Under the pieces are notes generated by a model that searched no databases, was not told where the DNA came from, and was given only the letters and a program-made list of their open reading frames with translations. From assembly GCA_947375185.1 (NCBI GenBank), contig CANCEU010000008.1:1-64000 (forward strand): a DNA stretch of 64,000 nucleotides, written 5' to 3'. Of the stretch, positions 6,842-16,546 are shown one piece after another. This DNA is from Chitinophagaceae bacterium. Its GTDB lineage: Bacteria; Bacteroidota; Bacteroidia; Chitinophagales; Chitinophagaceae. A program made the translations under genes and the position numbers. How positions within the stretch are numbered: position 1 is the first letter of the stretch; each line of letters begins with the position of its first letter.

Positions 6842-8019
6842 TAAATCAAAAAAGGAAGTATTTCATGTTTCCAATTATCTACTTTAAGTAATTTGGTAAT
6901 TTGTTGTAGCCATTGATGTAATGGCAAATCAAAAATGGTTTCGGCATTGGGTATGCCAAGTAATAAGGATAAATGATTTTCCCCTGTTGGATTGGCATTG
7001 GTCGGATAAGGCATCCATTTAAAATCTTTAGGATGTATATCTTTAATTAGTTTCAACAATAATAAACCATTTAATACAGCATTAAAATGATACGGATCGA
7101 TGACTTTAATTCGAATACCTTTTGTTTCTATTATTTGCACATTATTTAAAATGGGTAATGTTATTATTTCAATTTTTATGTCTTCGTTTAATATATTTTG
7201 ACATACCATTTTAATCGCATCAATATTAAACCATTTAGCACCGATCCATTCAAAGGAATAAGCGGTGCCACGACCAACTGACACATTCGTAGCTTCAAAA
7301 AAACACAATCCTGGATATAAGATGGCGGCTTCCATATTTTGTAAAGCAGGAGAGGGATTCACCCATGGTAAGTTCCAATTAAAAAACATGCTTTCTCTTT
7401 TCCATTCATCTCCATTTTCCAAATAACATTTAATAATTGTTAAATCAGCATTCCAATTTTGAATTGCATTAAAATATTGGGCCAACTCTCCAATAGTACA
7501 TTGATGTTTTATAGGAATATTAAATCTGCCAATAAAGCTCGATATTTTATCATCCAACATGGGGCCTTCACAATTTGATAAATTTCCGCCAAGTGGATTG
7601 GGTCTATCAAGTATAAATACTTTTTTATTAAATTTTGATGCTGCTTCAATCCAATAGGACATTGACCATAAATAGGTATAAAAACGAGTTCCTGCATCTG
7701 GAATATCAAAAAGCATAATTTCAATATCTTCTAAATCGGCCTCAGATGGTATAAATTTCACACCATATAAACTTATTATTGGGATACCAGTCAATTCATC
7801 TTTCCCGTCCTGTATCATCAAACCATCTGCTCCAATTGATTTGATGCCATGTTCTGGAGAAAAAAGTTTTATTATATTAAATCCAGCTGCTAATAAGGCA
7901 CTTCTACTTGAAATGCCATTATTTGTTTTTGCCGCATCATTTGTTAAAAACCCAATTCGCTTATTTTTCCAATTAGGATTTTCTTTTAATAAATAATCAA
8001 TTCCAAATTGTATTGACAT
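6838..8019 (-). CDS. Divergent DUF1343 / NamZ-like protein (GH171 family)
   Basis: 393 aa. The family NamZ is a peptidoglycan exo-beta-N-acetylmuramidase. Visible landmarks are FSPEHGIKS (about residues 53-61), GIPIISLYG, DIPDAGTRFYTY, ILDRPNPLGG and a C-terminal FEATNVSVGRGTAYSFEWIGA block. Several positions that I expect to be constant differ: DIQD is DIPD and EGTN-x-SEGRGT is EATNVSVGRGT. There is no signal peptide or lipobox, unlike most Bacteroidota homologues, so it should be cytoplasmic, perhaps acting in muropeptide recycling. It could also be a paralogue with altered activity. It is convergent with the methyltransferase gene. Confidence 0.8.
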   Translation of the reverse strand: MSIQFGIDYLLKENPNWKNKRIGFLTNDAAKTNNGISSRSALLAAGFNIIKLFSPEHGIKSIGADGLMIQDGKDELTGIPIISLYGVKFIPSEADLEDIEIMLFDIPDAGTRFYTYLWSMSYWIEAASKFNKKVFILDRPNPLGGNLSNCEGPMLDDKISSFIGRFNIPIKHQCTIGELAQYFNAIQNWNADLTIIKCYLENGDEWKRESMFFNWNLPWVNPSPALQNMEAAILYPGLCFFEATNVSVGRGTAYSFEWIGAKWFNIDAIKMVCQNILNEDIKIEIITLPILNNVQIIETKGIRIKVIDPYHFNAVLNGLLLLKLIKDIHPKDFKWMPYPTNANPTGENHLSLLLGIPNAETIFDLPLHQWLQQITKLLKVDNWKHEILPFLIY

Positions 8020-8056
8020 AGTCCGAATGTTTTGGAAATGTTTTTGTTAATAAGAC

Positions 8057-8596
8057 TTAATCTTGCTTAAATCCAGTATCCAATTTCAAGGTCTCCATTA
8101 CATTAAAAATAATGGGACATCGATCGTAGTGCATATAGGTCGTGAATAGCCTTTTGTTAAATTCAGGCACATGAAAAGCTGGAAATTCTTTACATCCAGC
8201 AAATCTATGCTCATAAACACTACAGCTATTGCCTACTAAAAAATGACAAGGAATTGCGTTTACAACCATTCGACCCGATTCACCCTTATCTAGGTATTTT
8301 TCATCAAATTCGTCCCTGGACTGTCCTAAATGTGCGGATAAATTATTGGCTTCATCCTCGTCTATATTCACCATTAAGCTTTTGCAACAATTGCCACAAT
8401 CGGTACATTCGATTTTAGGTGAAATGGACTCAGAAAGCGCAAAAACTGCTTTATCAAGTCCTAAACTGTCCAAATTCCTCAAAAAATCTTGGAATTTGAG
8501 GTTTTCTTCTTCAAGTTCAATTGCCTTGTTTTTGATATAATCAAGGTCAATAATTGGATATGTAAGATTCTTTTCGATGGGATAAAGATAAGGCAT
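8057..8596 (-). CDS. YkgJ-family cysteine-cluster protein (putative metal/Fe-S binding)
   Basis: The frame is open from 8686 (209 aa), but I prefer the internal ATG at 8596 (179 aa). The family normally begins close to the DLDYIKNKAIELEEEN helix, an AAAGGA-like sequence precedes this ATG, and a parE promoter element lies inside the longer version. The cysteine cluster CTDCGNCCKSL, then PCHFLVGNSCSVYEHR and GCKEFP, is the YkgJ (formerly UPF0153) signature thought to bind zinc or an Fe-S cluster. No activity is established. It is divergent from parE and lies 37 bases from the NamZ-like gene on the same strand. Confidence 0.8.
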   Translation of the reverse strand: MPYLYPIEKNLTYPIIDLDYIKNKAIELEEENLKFQDFLRNLDSLGLDKAVFALSESISPKIECTDCGNCCKSLMVNIDEDEANNLSAHLGQSRDEFDEKYLDKGESGRMVVNAIPCHFLVGNSCSVYEHRFAGCKEFPAFHVPEFNKRLFTTYMHYDRCPIIFNVMETLKLDTGFKQD

Positions 8597-8661
8597 TAAT
8601 CCTTTTATCCACATTTGCCCATTTTTGTACCCTTTTAGATTGGAAAAGAAGGTTCGAGCAT

Positions 8662-8669
8662 TAGATTTG
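8662..8669 (+). promoter_or_regulatory. Candidate -7 promoter element for parE
   Basis: TAGATTTG followed by GC is an exact TAnnTTTG match, 44 bases before the preferred parE ATG at 8713. A GGGCAT-TTT-ATGCCC dyad (8681-8695) would sit in the mRNA leader. Confidence 0.5.
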
Positions 8670-8712
8670 CAGCTAGACCAGGGCATTTTATGCCCATAAA
8701 GTATTGATAATT

Positions 8713-10608
8713 ATGGCAGAAGCAAAGATTGCGGCAGAGTATAACGAAGACTCCATTAGGTCATTGGACTGGAAAGAGCATATCAGGTTAAGACCAGGTA
8801 TGTATATTGGTAAATTAGGTGATGGTACCGCTGCTGATGATGGTATTTATGTATTAATCAAAGAAGTTATAGATAACTGTATTGATGAACATACCATGGG
8901 GTATGGAAAGCAGGTTGAAATTTCGATTCAAGATAAAACAGTTACTATTCGTGACTATGGTCGCGGTATTCCTTTGGGTAAAATAGTTGATGTAGTAAGT
9001 AAAATTAATACGGGTGCTAAATACGATAGTAAAGCCTTCCAAAAATCAGTTGGTTTAAATGGTGTTGGTACCAAAGCGGTTAACGCCTTGAGTGAAGATT
9101 TTACAGTAACCGCTTTTAGAGAAGGAAAATCTCGATCAGCTACTTTCCAAAAAGGGCAGTTAATAGAGGAAACTAAAGAGGTTAAGACGACTGAAGCAAA
9201 TGGAACATTAGTTGTTTTTACACCTGATGCAACAGTATTTAAAAACTATCATTTCATTTACGAATATATCGAGAGCCAACTTTGGAACTATTGTTATTTG
9301 AATGCAGGTTTAGTGATTCATTTTAACGGGAAAAAGTTTGTAAGTAAAAATGGTTTATTGGATTTGTTAGAACGTAAAACAAATCCCGACGAATTAAGAT
9401 ATCCTATTGTTCATTTAAGTGGTGAAGATATTGAAGTGGCTATTTCACATAATAATGATTATGGCGAAGATATTTTCTCTTTTGTAAATGGCCAATATAC
9501 AACCCAAGGTGGTACACACCAACAAGCATTCAGGGAGGCATATGTTAAAGTGATTCGTGATTTTTATAAGAAAGATTATGAAGCATCAGATATCAGAACT
9601 AGTATTGTTGCTGCAGTTTCGGTGCGTGTTCAAGAGCCTGTATTTGAAAGCCAAACTAAAACAAAGTTAGGTTCTCAAAATGTAGCTGATGGTGGTCCAA
9701 GTATGAAGAATTTTGTGACAGAATTTTTAGCAAAAGAGTTAGATAATTTTTTACACAGAAATGCGGGTGTTGCAGATGCGCTTAAAAAACGTATTGAGCA
9801 AAATGAAAGAGAACGAAAGGAATTGGCGGGTATTAAAAAATTAGCGAATGAGCGTGCTAAAAAAGCCAATTTGCATAATAAAAAATTGAGAGATTGCCGT
9901 GTGCATTTAAGTGATGATTTGCCAGCAAAAAATAAAGAAATGTTCATTGCTACACAACAAGCAAGTACTTTATTTATTACAGAGGGTGATTCTGCAAGTG
10001 GTAGCATCACCAAGTCGCGTAATGTTGATACACAAGCTGTATTTAGTTTAAGAGGTAAACCATTAAATGCGTTTGGGTTGACAAAGAAAGTTGTTTATGA
10101 AAATGAAGAGTTTAATTTATTGCAACATGCATTAAATATTGAAGATGGATTGGAAGGGTTGCGTTACAATAATATTGTGATTGCTACCGATGCTGATGTG
10201 GATGGAATGCACATTCGTTTATTGATGCTTACTTTCTTTTTACAATTCTTTCCCGATCTTGTTAAAAGGGGACATGTATTTGTTTTAGAAACACCTTTAT
10301 TTAGGGTTCGTAATAAACAAAAAACAATTTATTGTTACGACGAAACTGAAAAACAAAAAGCAATAAATGAATTAGGAAGTAAACCAGAAATTACTCGATT
10401 TAAAGGATTAGGGGAGATTAGTCCCGAAGAGTTTGGAAAATTTATAAATGCAGATATTAAACTGGCTCCAGTTATTTTAGAGCAAGGGGATCATATTCAG
10501 CATTTGTTGGAATATTATATGGGTAAGAACTCTCAAGAAAGACAAGATTTTATTATCAATAATTTAAAAGTAGAATTAGATAAAGCGCATGATACACTTA
10601 GTATTTAA
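8713..10608 (+). CDS. parE: DNA topoisomerase IV subunit B (ParE)
   Basis: About 631 aa from the preferred ATG (the frame also has an ATG at 8704). The GHKL ATPase motifs are intact: [10 protein letters not shown] (ATP-Mg binding), DYGRGIPLG and [13 protein letters not shown]. The transducer domain follows, then the TOPRIM domain with ITEGDSASG and [10 protein letters not shown]. The C-terminus has the RFKGLGE motif. ParE pairs with ParC (11857-14379) to decatenate daughter chromosomes. The short C-terminus, without the large GyrB insertion, and the pairing with a ParC-type A subunit argue for topoisomerase IV rather than gyrase. The 3' end overlaps the next gene by 20 bases. Confidence 0.95.
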   Translation: MAEAKIAAEYNEDSIRSLDWKEHIRLRPGMYIGKLGDGTAADDGIYVLIKEVIDNCIDEHTMGYGKQVEISIQDKTVTIRDYGRGIPLGKIVDVVSKINTGAKYDSKAFQKSVGLNGVGTKAVNALSEDFTVTAFREGKSRSATFQKGQLIEETKEVKTTEANGTLVVFTPDATVFKNYHFIYEYIESQLWNYCYLNAGLVIHFNGKKFVSKNGLLDLLERKTNPDELRYPIVHLSGEDIEVAISHNNDYGEDIFSFVNGQYTTQGGTHQQAFREAYVKVIRDFYKKDYEASDIRTSIVAAVSVRVQEPVFESQTKTKLGSQNVADGGPSMKNFVTEFLAKELDNFLHRNAGVADALKKRIEQNERERKELAGIKKLANERAKKANLHNKKLRDCRVHLSDDLPAKNKEMFIATQQASTLFITEGDSASGSITKSRNVDTQAVFSLRGKPLNAFGLTKKVVYENEEFNLLQHALNIEDGLEGLRYNNIVIATDADVDGMHIRLLMLTFFLQFFPDLVKRGHVFVLETPLFRVRNKQKTIYCYDETEKQKAINELGSKPEITRFKGLGEISPEEFGKFINADIKLAPVILEQGDHIQHLLEYYMGKNSQERQDFIINNLKVELDKAHDTLSI

Positions 10609-11428
10609 CACTGCAGATATTGCTGCATTAGAAGCCGCCATTGAATTGGATGAAAACCTTGCTGGTAAAATTGTTGAAATAAAAGACGATTATGCAGTGG
10701 GGCCATTATTGAATATATATGAAACAGAAGGTTACCAAGCCCGTCGCGATTGGTGGCAAAATGTTTTAGCGTTTTCGCCATATAATGATCAGTTGGATAT
10801 TGTTGATGATAAGTTAACAGTTCATCAATTAATCAATGCATTGAACCATGATGAAAATGAAGTGATTTGGATTTGGATGGGACAAAATGCACATGACGTT
10901 GCAGGTTACTATTGGTTTATGAGTCAGGTTAAAGAGTACCAAGGACGTATCCAAGTTTTATATTTAAATAATCTTCCTTTTTTAAATGAAAAAGGACAAT
11001 TGTTTTATCCTACCTATTTAAGTCAAATTCAACCTAAAGAATTTTTAAAAGCAAAGAAGTTAGCAAGACCTATTACTTTAAGTGAGTTTGAATTAGATCC
11101 GGATGAATGGAAAAAATTATGTGATGAAAATGAAGGTGTCCGTTTTTTAGAAGGAGGTAAAAAATTAATTAGTCTTAATGTAAGCTATTATGATAAAGAT
11201 ATATTAGTCTTGCTTACCAAAAATGCGCAAAAATTGCCAAGTGCATTATCAAACATCATGACTAAGTTAAAAGTTAAATTAGGGGATGCTTTTATAGTGT
11301 ATCGATTGAGGGCTTTAGAGGAAGCAGGAAAATTAGTTATAGTGGGAGATTGGGAAAAGGGTTGGAAAGATATGATTGTTCAAATGCCAGGAGGATTGGC
11401 GCTAGTAATTGAAGGGGAAGCAGAATAA
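10589..11428 (+). CDS. DUF1835 (and DUF3658-like) domain protein
   Basis: 279 aa, with no signal peptide or transmembrane segment. The N-terminus ([19 protein letters not shown]) and the acidic segment [10 protein letters not shown] match DUF1835, whose members often contain the phrase D-x-x-xGPL. The motif [15 protein letters not shown] near residue 95 is also typical. The C-terminal third (about residues 165-275) fits the DUF3658-type domain that often follows. The biochemical role of the family is unknown. The start codon lies inside parE, so translation is probably coupled. With the cupin gene it separates parE from parC. Confidence 0.8.
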   Translation: MIHLVFNTADIAALEAAIELDENLAGKIVEIKDDYAVGPLLNIYETEGYQARRDWWQNVLAFSPYNDQLDIVDDKLTVHQLINALNHDENEVIWIWMGQNAHDVAGYYWFMSQVKEYQGRIQVLYLNNLPFLNEKGQLFYPTYLSQIQPKEFLKAKKLARPITLSEFELDPDEWKKLCDENEGVRFLEGGKKLISLNVSYYDKDILVLLTKNAQKLPSALSNIMTKLKVKLGDAFIVYRLRALEEAGKLVIVGDWEKGWKDMIVQMPGGLALVIEGEAE

Positions 11429-11454
11429 TAATTTTTTAAATAGTATCTAAGAAA

Positions 11455-11823
11455 ATGCGCATAAAAGTAAGCCCAATTGATTTGAAAGCAAGTGATGAAC
11501 GAGGGGCATTGCATTTTTTTAATACTAACAGGACGGGTGAATTTTTGTTGGTGTACCGAAATGCGGGTAGTGTAAGTGGAAGACATTATCACAAAGGGGT
11601 ATCGCCTGGTAAAAATCCTGAAGACATGCTTTTAGTTCAAGGGAAAGCAAGTCTTCATTGTAAGGATTTGGAAACAAATAATGAAGAGACAATTGAGTTG
11701 GTCGCACCTGTTAGGGTTTTAATTCAAGCAAATGTTTGGCATGAATTGACGGCGATAACTGATATTGTTTTTGTGGAATTAAATAGTTTAGTAGACGGTA
11801 GTGAAGACACTTACCGACTTTAA
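11455..11823 (+). CDS. Small cupin-fold protein
   Basis: 122 aa and a single cupin barrel. The first motif contains GRHYHKGVSPGKNPEDMLLVQGKA, read in two parts: HYH near residues 43-45 and the glutamate-bearing turn to VQGKASLHC. The second motif contains NVWHELTAI. The H-x-H and later H could bind a metal, or the pocket could resemble sugar-isomerase cupins (WxcM/FdtA type). It lies in the parE-parC run with gaps of 26 and 33 bases, so it is probably co-transcribed. The substrate is unknown. Confidence 0.75.
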   Translation: MRIKVSPIDLKASDERGALHFFNTNRTGEFLLVYRNAGSVSGRHYHKGVSPGKNPEDMLLVQGKASLHCKDLETNNEETIELVAPVRVLIQANVWHELTAITDIVFVELNSLVDGSEDTYRL

Positions 11824-11856
11824 TGAACTTTTATAAAGTTCAAATTAAGAATAGAT

Positions 11857-14379
11857 ATGGCAAAAGAGAAAAATTTAAGTAGGGTAACGGAAAATGAATC
11901 AGGTGTTCAAGGACAGTATAAAAACTGGTTTTTGGACTATGCATCGTATGTAATTTTAGAAAGAGCGGTTCCTGCAATTGAGGATGGTTTAAAACCGGTG
12001 CAACGAAGAATCTTACATGCCATGAAGGAAATGGATGATGGAAGATTTAATAAGGTGGCAAATATTATTGGTCAAAGTATGCAGTATCATCCTCACGGAG
12101 ACGCTAGCATTGGAGATGCTTTAGTGAATATTGGACAAAAGAATTTATTAGTTGAAACACAGGGTAACTGGGGTGATGTGCGAACAGGAGACTCTGCTGC
12201 TGCATCAAGATACATTGAGGCTAGATTAAGTAAGTTTGCTTTAGAAGTTGCTTTTAATGCAAAAACTACACAATGGGCGTTGAGTTACGATGGTCGTAAA
12301 AATGAACCAGTCACTTTGCCAATGAAATTCCCATTATTATTAGCACAGGGTGCGGATGGAATTGCGGTTGGATTATCTACTAAAATTCTTCCTCATAATT
12401 TTAATGAATTATTAGAAGCAAGTATTAAACATTTACGAGGACGTAAATTTGAATTATTGCCTGATTTTCAAACCGGTGGCATGATTGATGCCTCCAACTA
12501 TAATGATGGAAGACGTGGTGGTAAAGTAAGAGTTCGTGCACATATCGAAGAGTTAGATAAAAAGACCTTGTTAATTAAAGACGTTCCTTATAGTGTTACA
12601 ACAACGCAGTTAATGGAGAGCATCACTAAGGCAAATGACCAAGGAAAGATCAAAATTAAAAAAGTGACCGATGTTACTGCTGCCGAAGTTGAAATTCAAA
12701 TTGACCTCGCAACTGGTATTTCTCCCGATATCACTATTGATGCTTTGTACGCATTCACTGATTGCGAAATAAGTCTTTCTCCAAATGCATGTGTTATTGT
12801 TGACAATAGACCTCAGTTTTTAGGTGCAAGTGATTTATTGAAATATTCGGTTGAACATACTAAGTCATTGTTAAAAGCTGAATTAGAAATTCAGTTAAAA
12901 GAATTAGAAAGCAAATGGCATTTCACTAGCTTAGAAAAAATATTTTTTGAAGAAAAAATTTACCAAGAGTTAGAGAAAAAACATTTGAACTGGGAAAAAG
13001 TAATTGATGCAATTGATAAAGCTTTTGAACCGTTTAAAAAGAAATTTAAAAAGCCAATTGAGAGAGAAGATTTATTGAAATTGACTGATAAGCCAGTTAG
13101 AAGAATTTATAAATTAGATATCGAAGATTTGATTCAGCAAATAAAGAATATTGAAGCAGAAATTAAAGAAACTAAGCATCATTTGGATAACTTGGTGGAC
13201 TATGCTGTGAGTTATTACGAAGGTTTGCAAAAGAAATATGGGAAAGGCAAAGAGCGTAAAACGGAACTTAAAGAATTTGATACTATTCAAGTTAAGCAAG
13301 TTGCCATTGCAAACACGAAATTGTATATTAACAAAGCAGAAGGATTTATAGGTACGAGTTTAAAGAAAGATGAATTCCTTTGTGATTGCACTGACTATGA
13401 TGATATTATTGCTTTTACTAAGTCTGGCATTATGAAAGTGGTGAAAGTATCAGATAAAGTATTTATAGGTAAGGATATTATACATGCTGCTGTATTCCAA
13501 AAGAATGATGAGCGTACTACCTATAATATGGTTTATGTGGATGGAGCAAGTGCAATTAGTTATGCAAAACGATTTAACGTAACAGGGGTTACGCGTGATA
13601 AAGAATATCCATTGGCTAAAAGTGTAGAAAAATCTAAAGTGCATTACATGTCAGTCAATGCCAATGGAGAAGCCGAGTCGGTTAAAATTATTTTAAGTCC
13701 AAATTGTACTGCAAGAATAAAAGAATTTGATTTCTATTTTGAAACATTGGAAGTTAAAGGAAGGAGCAGTGTTGGAAATCAGGTTACTAAATATCCAATT
13801 AAAACTGTTCGTTTAAAAGAAGCAGGCAAGAGTACACTTGTTGGCCGTAAGCTTTGGTTTGATGATAAATTCGGTCGTTTAAATAATGAAGAAAAAGGAA
13901 TTTATTTAGGCACTTTCGAAGATGAAAAATTATTAGTGTTTACTAAGGATGGATACTATGAAGTGATAGATACCGAAACTTCACAAAGGTTTGATCCGGA
14001 AAAAGTGTTAAGTATTGAAAAGTTCAATCCTGACAAAGTAGTCACTGCTGTGTATTTAGATAAGGACAAATTGCAATTTAATATTAAGCGTTTCAAGATT
14101 GAAACCACTACTTTAAGGTCTCCATTCTGTTGTATTAAAGAAGGGGATGGTAATTATTTAGCTGCAGTTTCAACTTCAATTGAGCCCATTTTAGTAGTAA
14201 ATACAGGAAAGGGCACACAAGTACGAAAAGCTAAATTTAAGGTAAGTAAGATTGTCGATATCATGGGCTGGAAAGCCGTTGGTACAAAATTGACTGATTA
14301 TAACAAAACCATCGAAATGGAATGGGAAACAAAAGTAGTCATAAAAGATCCTAACGACGAACAGCCAGAATTGTTCTAA
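11857..14379 (+). CDS. parC: DNA topoisomerase IV subunit A (ParC)
   Basis: 840 aa. The breakage-reunion domain has the catalytic pair R118-Y119 (AAASRYIEAR) and the region YHPHGDASIGDAL. In that region the position equal to GyrA Ser83 is alanine (A83), while the acidic D87 is kept. A coiled-coil region (about residues 360-460) and a C-terminal domain of degenerate strands follow. There is no clear GyrA box (QRRGGKG), which supports ParC over GyrA. It forms topoisomerase IV with the ParE encoded upstream. It is followed at 42 bases by the cvfB-like gene. Confidence 0.95.
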   Translation: MAKEKNLSRVTENESGVQGQYKNWFLDYASYVILERAVPAIEDGLKPVQRRILHAMKEMDDGRFNKVANIIGQSMQYHPHGDASIGDALVNIGQKNLLVETQGNWGDVRTGDSAAASRYIEARLSKFALEVAFNAKTTQWALSYDGRKNEPVTLPMKFPLLLAQGADGIAVGLSTKILPHNFNELLEASIKHLRGRKFELLPDFQTGGMIDASNYNDGRRGGKVRVRAHIEELDKKTLLIKDVPYSVTTTQLMESITKANDQGKIKIKKVTDVTAAEVEIQIDLATGISPDITIDALYAFTDCEISLSPNACVIVDNRPQFLGASDLLKYSVEHTKSLLKAELEIQLKELESKWHFTSLEKIFFEEKIYQELEKKHLNWEKVIDAIDKAFEPFKKKFKKPIEREDLLKLTDKPVRRIYKLDIEDLIQQIKNIEAEIKETKHHLDNLVDYAVSYYEGLQKKYGKGKERKTELKEFDTIQVKQVAIANTKLYINKAEGFIGTSLKKDEFLCDCTDYDDIIAFTKSGIMKVVKVSDKVFIGKDIIHAAVFQKNDERTTYNMVYVDGASAISYAKRFNVTGVTRDKEYPLAKSVEKSKVHYMSVNANGEAESVKIILSPNCTARIKEFDFYFETLEVKGRSSVGNQVTKYPIKTVRLKEAGKSTLVGRKLWFDDKFGRLNNEEKGIYLGTFEDEKLLVFTKDGYYEVIDTETSQRFDPEKVLSIEKFNPDKVVTAVYLDKDKLQFNIKRFKIETTTLRSPFCCIKEGDGNYLAAVSTSIEPILVVNTGKGTQVRKAKFKVSKIVDIMGWKAVGTKLTDYNKTIEMEWETKVVIKDPNDEQPELF

Positions 14380-14421
14380 ATTTATATAAAGGTTTTAAAT
14401 CCAATATCAAAAGCAAAAGCC

Positions 14422-15294
14422 ATGTCAACTGTTAATGTAGGTCAATTTAATTTATTACGCGTAGATCGAAAGGTAGACTTTGGTTTTTATATGGATGATG
14501 GTGAAGAAGGTATTTTATTGCCAAAACGATTTGTGCCATCAGGATTACAAGTTGGAGATACAATTAGTGTTTTTGTTTATCATGATTCAGATAATCGATT
14601 AATTGCAACTACACAGGAACCTTATGCTGTTGTGGGGGATATTGCAGCTTTAAAAGTGGTAGAAGTAACACGTCAAGGCGCTTTTATGGATTGGGGTTTA
14701 ATGAAGGATGTATTTGTACCTGCTTCACAACAATTATCTACCATGCGTTTGGGGGGTAAATATTTAGTGAAATTATATATTGACAAACAAACTGGAAGAG
14801 TTGCTGCGACAGAAAAAATTGATAATCAAATTAGCAATGATTATTTAACTGTTAAAGAAGGGGAGAAGGTTAAAGTACAAGTTTATCGAGAATCTGAAAT
14901 TGGCTATGTTGTCATTGTGAATCAAGTGCATCAAGGGTTAGTTTATAAAAATGAAGTGTTCACCCACCTACATATTGGTCAGTTTATTGACGAGGCGTAT
15001 GTTAAAAAAATTAGAGAGGACAATAAATTAGATATAGGCATTGGAAAGCAAGGAGGGGAAAAATTAGATGGTGATCAGCAAACTATAATTAAATTATTGA
15101 AATTGCATAAAGGATTTTTGCCTTATCATGACAAATCAAGTCCCGAAGATATTTATGCTTTTTTCGCAATGAGTAAAAAAGCATTTAAAATGAATGTAGG
15201 GATATTGTATAAGTCTAAATTAATTACTATCGAAGAAGGTGGTATTCGTTTAGTACCTGAACCACCAATGGAATCGGTTAGTGCTACTGAGTAA
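14422..15294 (+). CDS. cvfB: S1-like RNA-binding protein, CvfB family
   Basis: 290 aa. CvfB-type proteins have three S1-like domains and a C-terminal winged helix and bind RNA. Here the first S1-like unit covers about residues 1-65 (GQFNLLRVDRKVDFGFYM), the second about 70-135 with the clear GAFMDWGLMKDVFVP core, and the third about 140-205. The winged-helix part (about 220-280) ends with YKSKLITIEEGGIRLV. It is commonly mislabelled as a GntR regulator. It is in the run of genes starting at parE. Confidence 0.85.
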   Translation: MSTVNVGQFNLLRVDRKVDFGFYMDDGEEGILLPKRFVPSGLQVGDTISVFVYHDSDNRLIATTQEPYAVVGDIAALKVVEVTRQGAFMDWGLMKDVFVPASQQLSTMRLGGKYLVKLYIDKQTGRVAATEKIDNQISNDYLTVKEGEKVKVQVYRESEIGYVVIVNQVHQGLVYKNEVFTHLHIGQFIDEAYVKKIREDNKLDIGIGKQGGEKLDGDQQTIIKLLKLHKGFLPYHDKSSPEDIYAFFAMSKKAFKMNVGILYKSKLITIEEGGIRLVPEPPMESVSATE

Positions 15295-15342
15295 ATTATT
15301 AATTTTAGCTCACTTTATATTTACATTTCTAAAATGAAATTT

Positions 15343-16527
15343 ATGGCAAAAGAAGTTTTTATTGTTGCTGCTGTTAGAACACCAATAGGTTCATTTGGAG
15401 GAAGTTTAAAATCATTGACTGCAACACAATTAGGTGCAATTGCTATAAAAGGAGCATTAGACAAAGTACAACTAAACCCAATTTTTGTAGATGAAGTAAT
15501 TATGGGTTCAGTTATTCAAGCAGGTTTAGGTCAAGCTCCTGCAAGACAAGCTAGTAAAGGCGCAGGGCTTCCTGATACAGTAATAGCAACAACAGTAAAT
15601 AAGGTATGTGCGAGTGGAATGAAAGCTATTGCTATGGCAACTCAAAATATCTTATTAGGAGATGCTGATATTATTATTGCAGGTGGTATGGAAAGTATGA
15701 GCAACGTACCATTTTATAATACTAAGCAAAGATGGGGAAATAAATACGGGGATTTTACTATGCAAGATGGTTTGGCAAAAGATGGGTTAGTAGATGCATT
15801 TGATCAAGTTGCAATGGGAAATTTTGCTGATTTATGTGCTAAAGAAAATAATATTTCGCGTGCTGATCAAGATGCATTTGCAATTTCAAGTTATCAAAAA
15901 TCACAAGCTGCCACTGAAAAAGGATTATTTGCTTCAGAAATTATTCCAGTTGCAATTCCGCAAAAAAATGGAGAACCTTTAATTATTAAAAATGACGAAG
16001 AACCATTCAATGTGAAGTTTGATAAGGTTACTCAATTAAATCCTGCTTTTAGTAAGGAAGGTACAGTGACAGCTGCGAATGCAAGTACAATGAATGATGG
16101 TGCTGCTGCATTGATATTAATGAGTGGTGAAAAGGTTAATGAACTAGGGATACAACCACTTGCTAAAATTGTAAGTTATGCAGATGCGGAGCAGGCCCCA
16201 AAATGGTTTACAACTTCGCCTGCATTAGCCATTCCCAAAGCTTTAGCAAAAGCAAATTTAAAATCAGGACAAATTGATTTCTTTGAATTTAATGAAGCCT
16301 TCTCAGTTGTTGGAATAGTTAATACACAGTTATTAAACTTAGATGCAAACAAAGTAAATGTAAATGGGGGTGCAGTATCTCTTGGTCATCCATTAGGATG
16401 CAGTGGAGCTAGAATAGTAGTCACTTTGATTAATGTACTTGATCAAAATAATGGAAAATATGGAGCTGCTGCAATTTGTAATGGGGGCGGAGGTGCAAGT
16501 GCTTTAATAATTGAAAAATGCCAATAA
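15343..16527 (+). CDS. Acetyl-CoA C-acetyltransferase / thiolase
   Basis: 394 aa from the preferred ATG, giving MAKEVFIVAA; another ATG lies three codons upstream. Thiolase landmarks are all present: RTPIGSFGG, the nucleophilic cysteine in NKVCASGMKAI (near residue 86), the NEAFSV motif, and the C-terminal GHPLGCSGAR and CNGGGGASA loops with the second cysteine. It condenses two acetyl-CoA or cleaves 3-ketoacyl-CoA. The sequence type (AtoB/PhaA-like) suggests acetoacetyl-CoA, but specificity cannot be set by eye. It is the last gene of the rightward run. Confidence 0.92.
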   Translation: MAKEVFIVAAVRTPIGSFGGSLKSLTATQLGAIAIKGALDKVQLNPIFVDEVIMGSVIQAGLGQAPARQASKGAGLPDTVIATTVNKVCASGMKAIAMATQNILLGDADIIIAGGMESMSNVPFYNTKQRWGNKYGDFTMQDGLAKDGLVDAFDQVAMGNFADLCAKENNISRADQDAFAISSYQKSQAATEKGLFASEIIPVAIPQKNGEPLIIKNDEEPFNVKFDKVTQLNPAFSKEGTVTAANASTMNDGAAALILMSGEKVNELGIQPLAKIVSYADAEQAPKWFTTSPALAIPKALAKANLKSGQIDFFEFNEAFSVVGIVNTQLLNLDANKVNVNGGAVSLGHPLGCSGARIVVTLINVLDQNNGKYGAAAICNGGGGASALIIEKCQ

Positions 16528-16545
16528 TTGAATTCCCAATTATTG
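16522..16545. terminator. Weak AT-rich hairpin between converging genes
   Basis: CAATAATTG and CAATTATTG form a nine-base stem overlapping the thiolase stop codon, with a short T-rich tail. It could serve both the thiolase and the convergent ytxJ gene. Confidence 0.35.
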
Positions 16546-16546
16546 T

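Noticed and set aside
8597-8686. 30-residue N-terminal extension of the YkgJ-like protein
   Set aside because: It has no family similarity, contains a parE promoter element and leaves almost no intergenic space.
9675-10013. 112-aa open frame on the minus strand
   Set aside because: It lies opposite the parE TOPRIM region; only the parE frame has conserved motifs.
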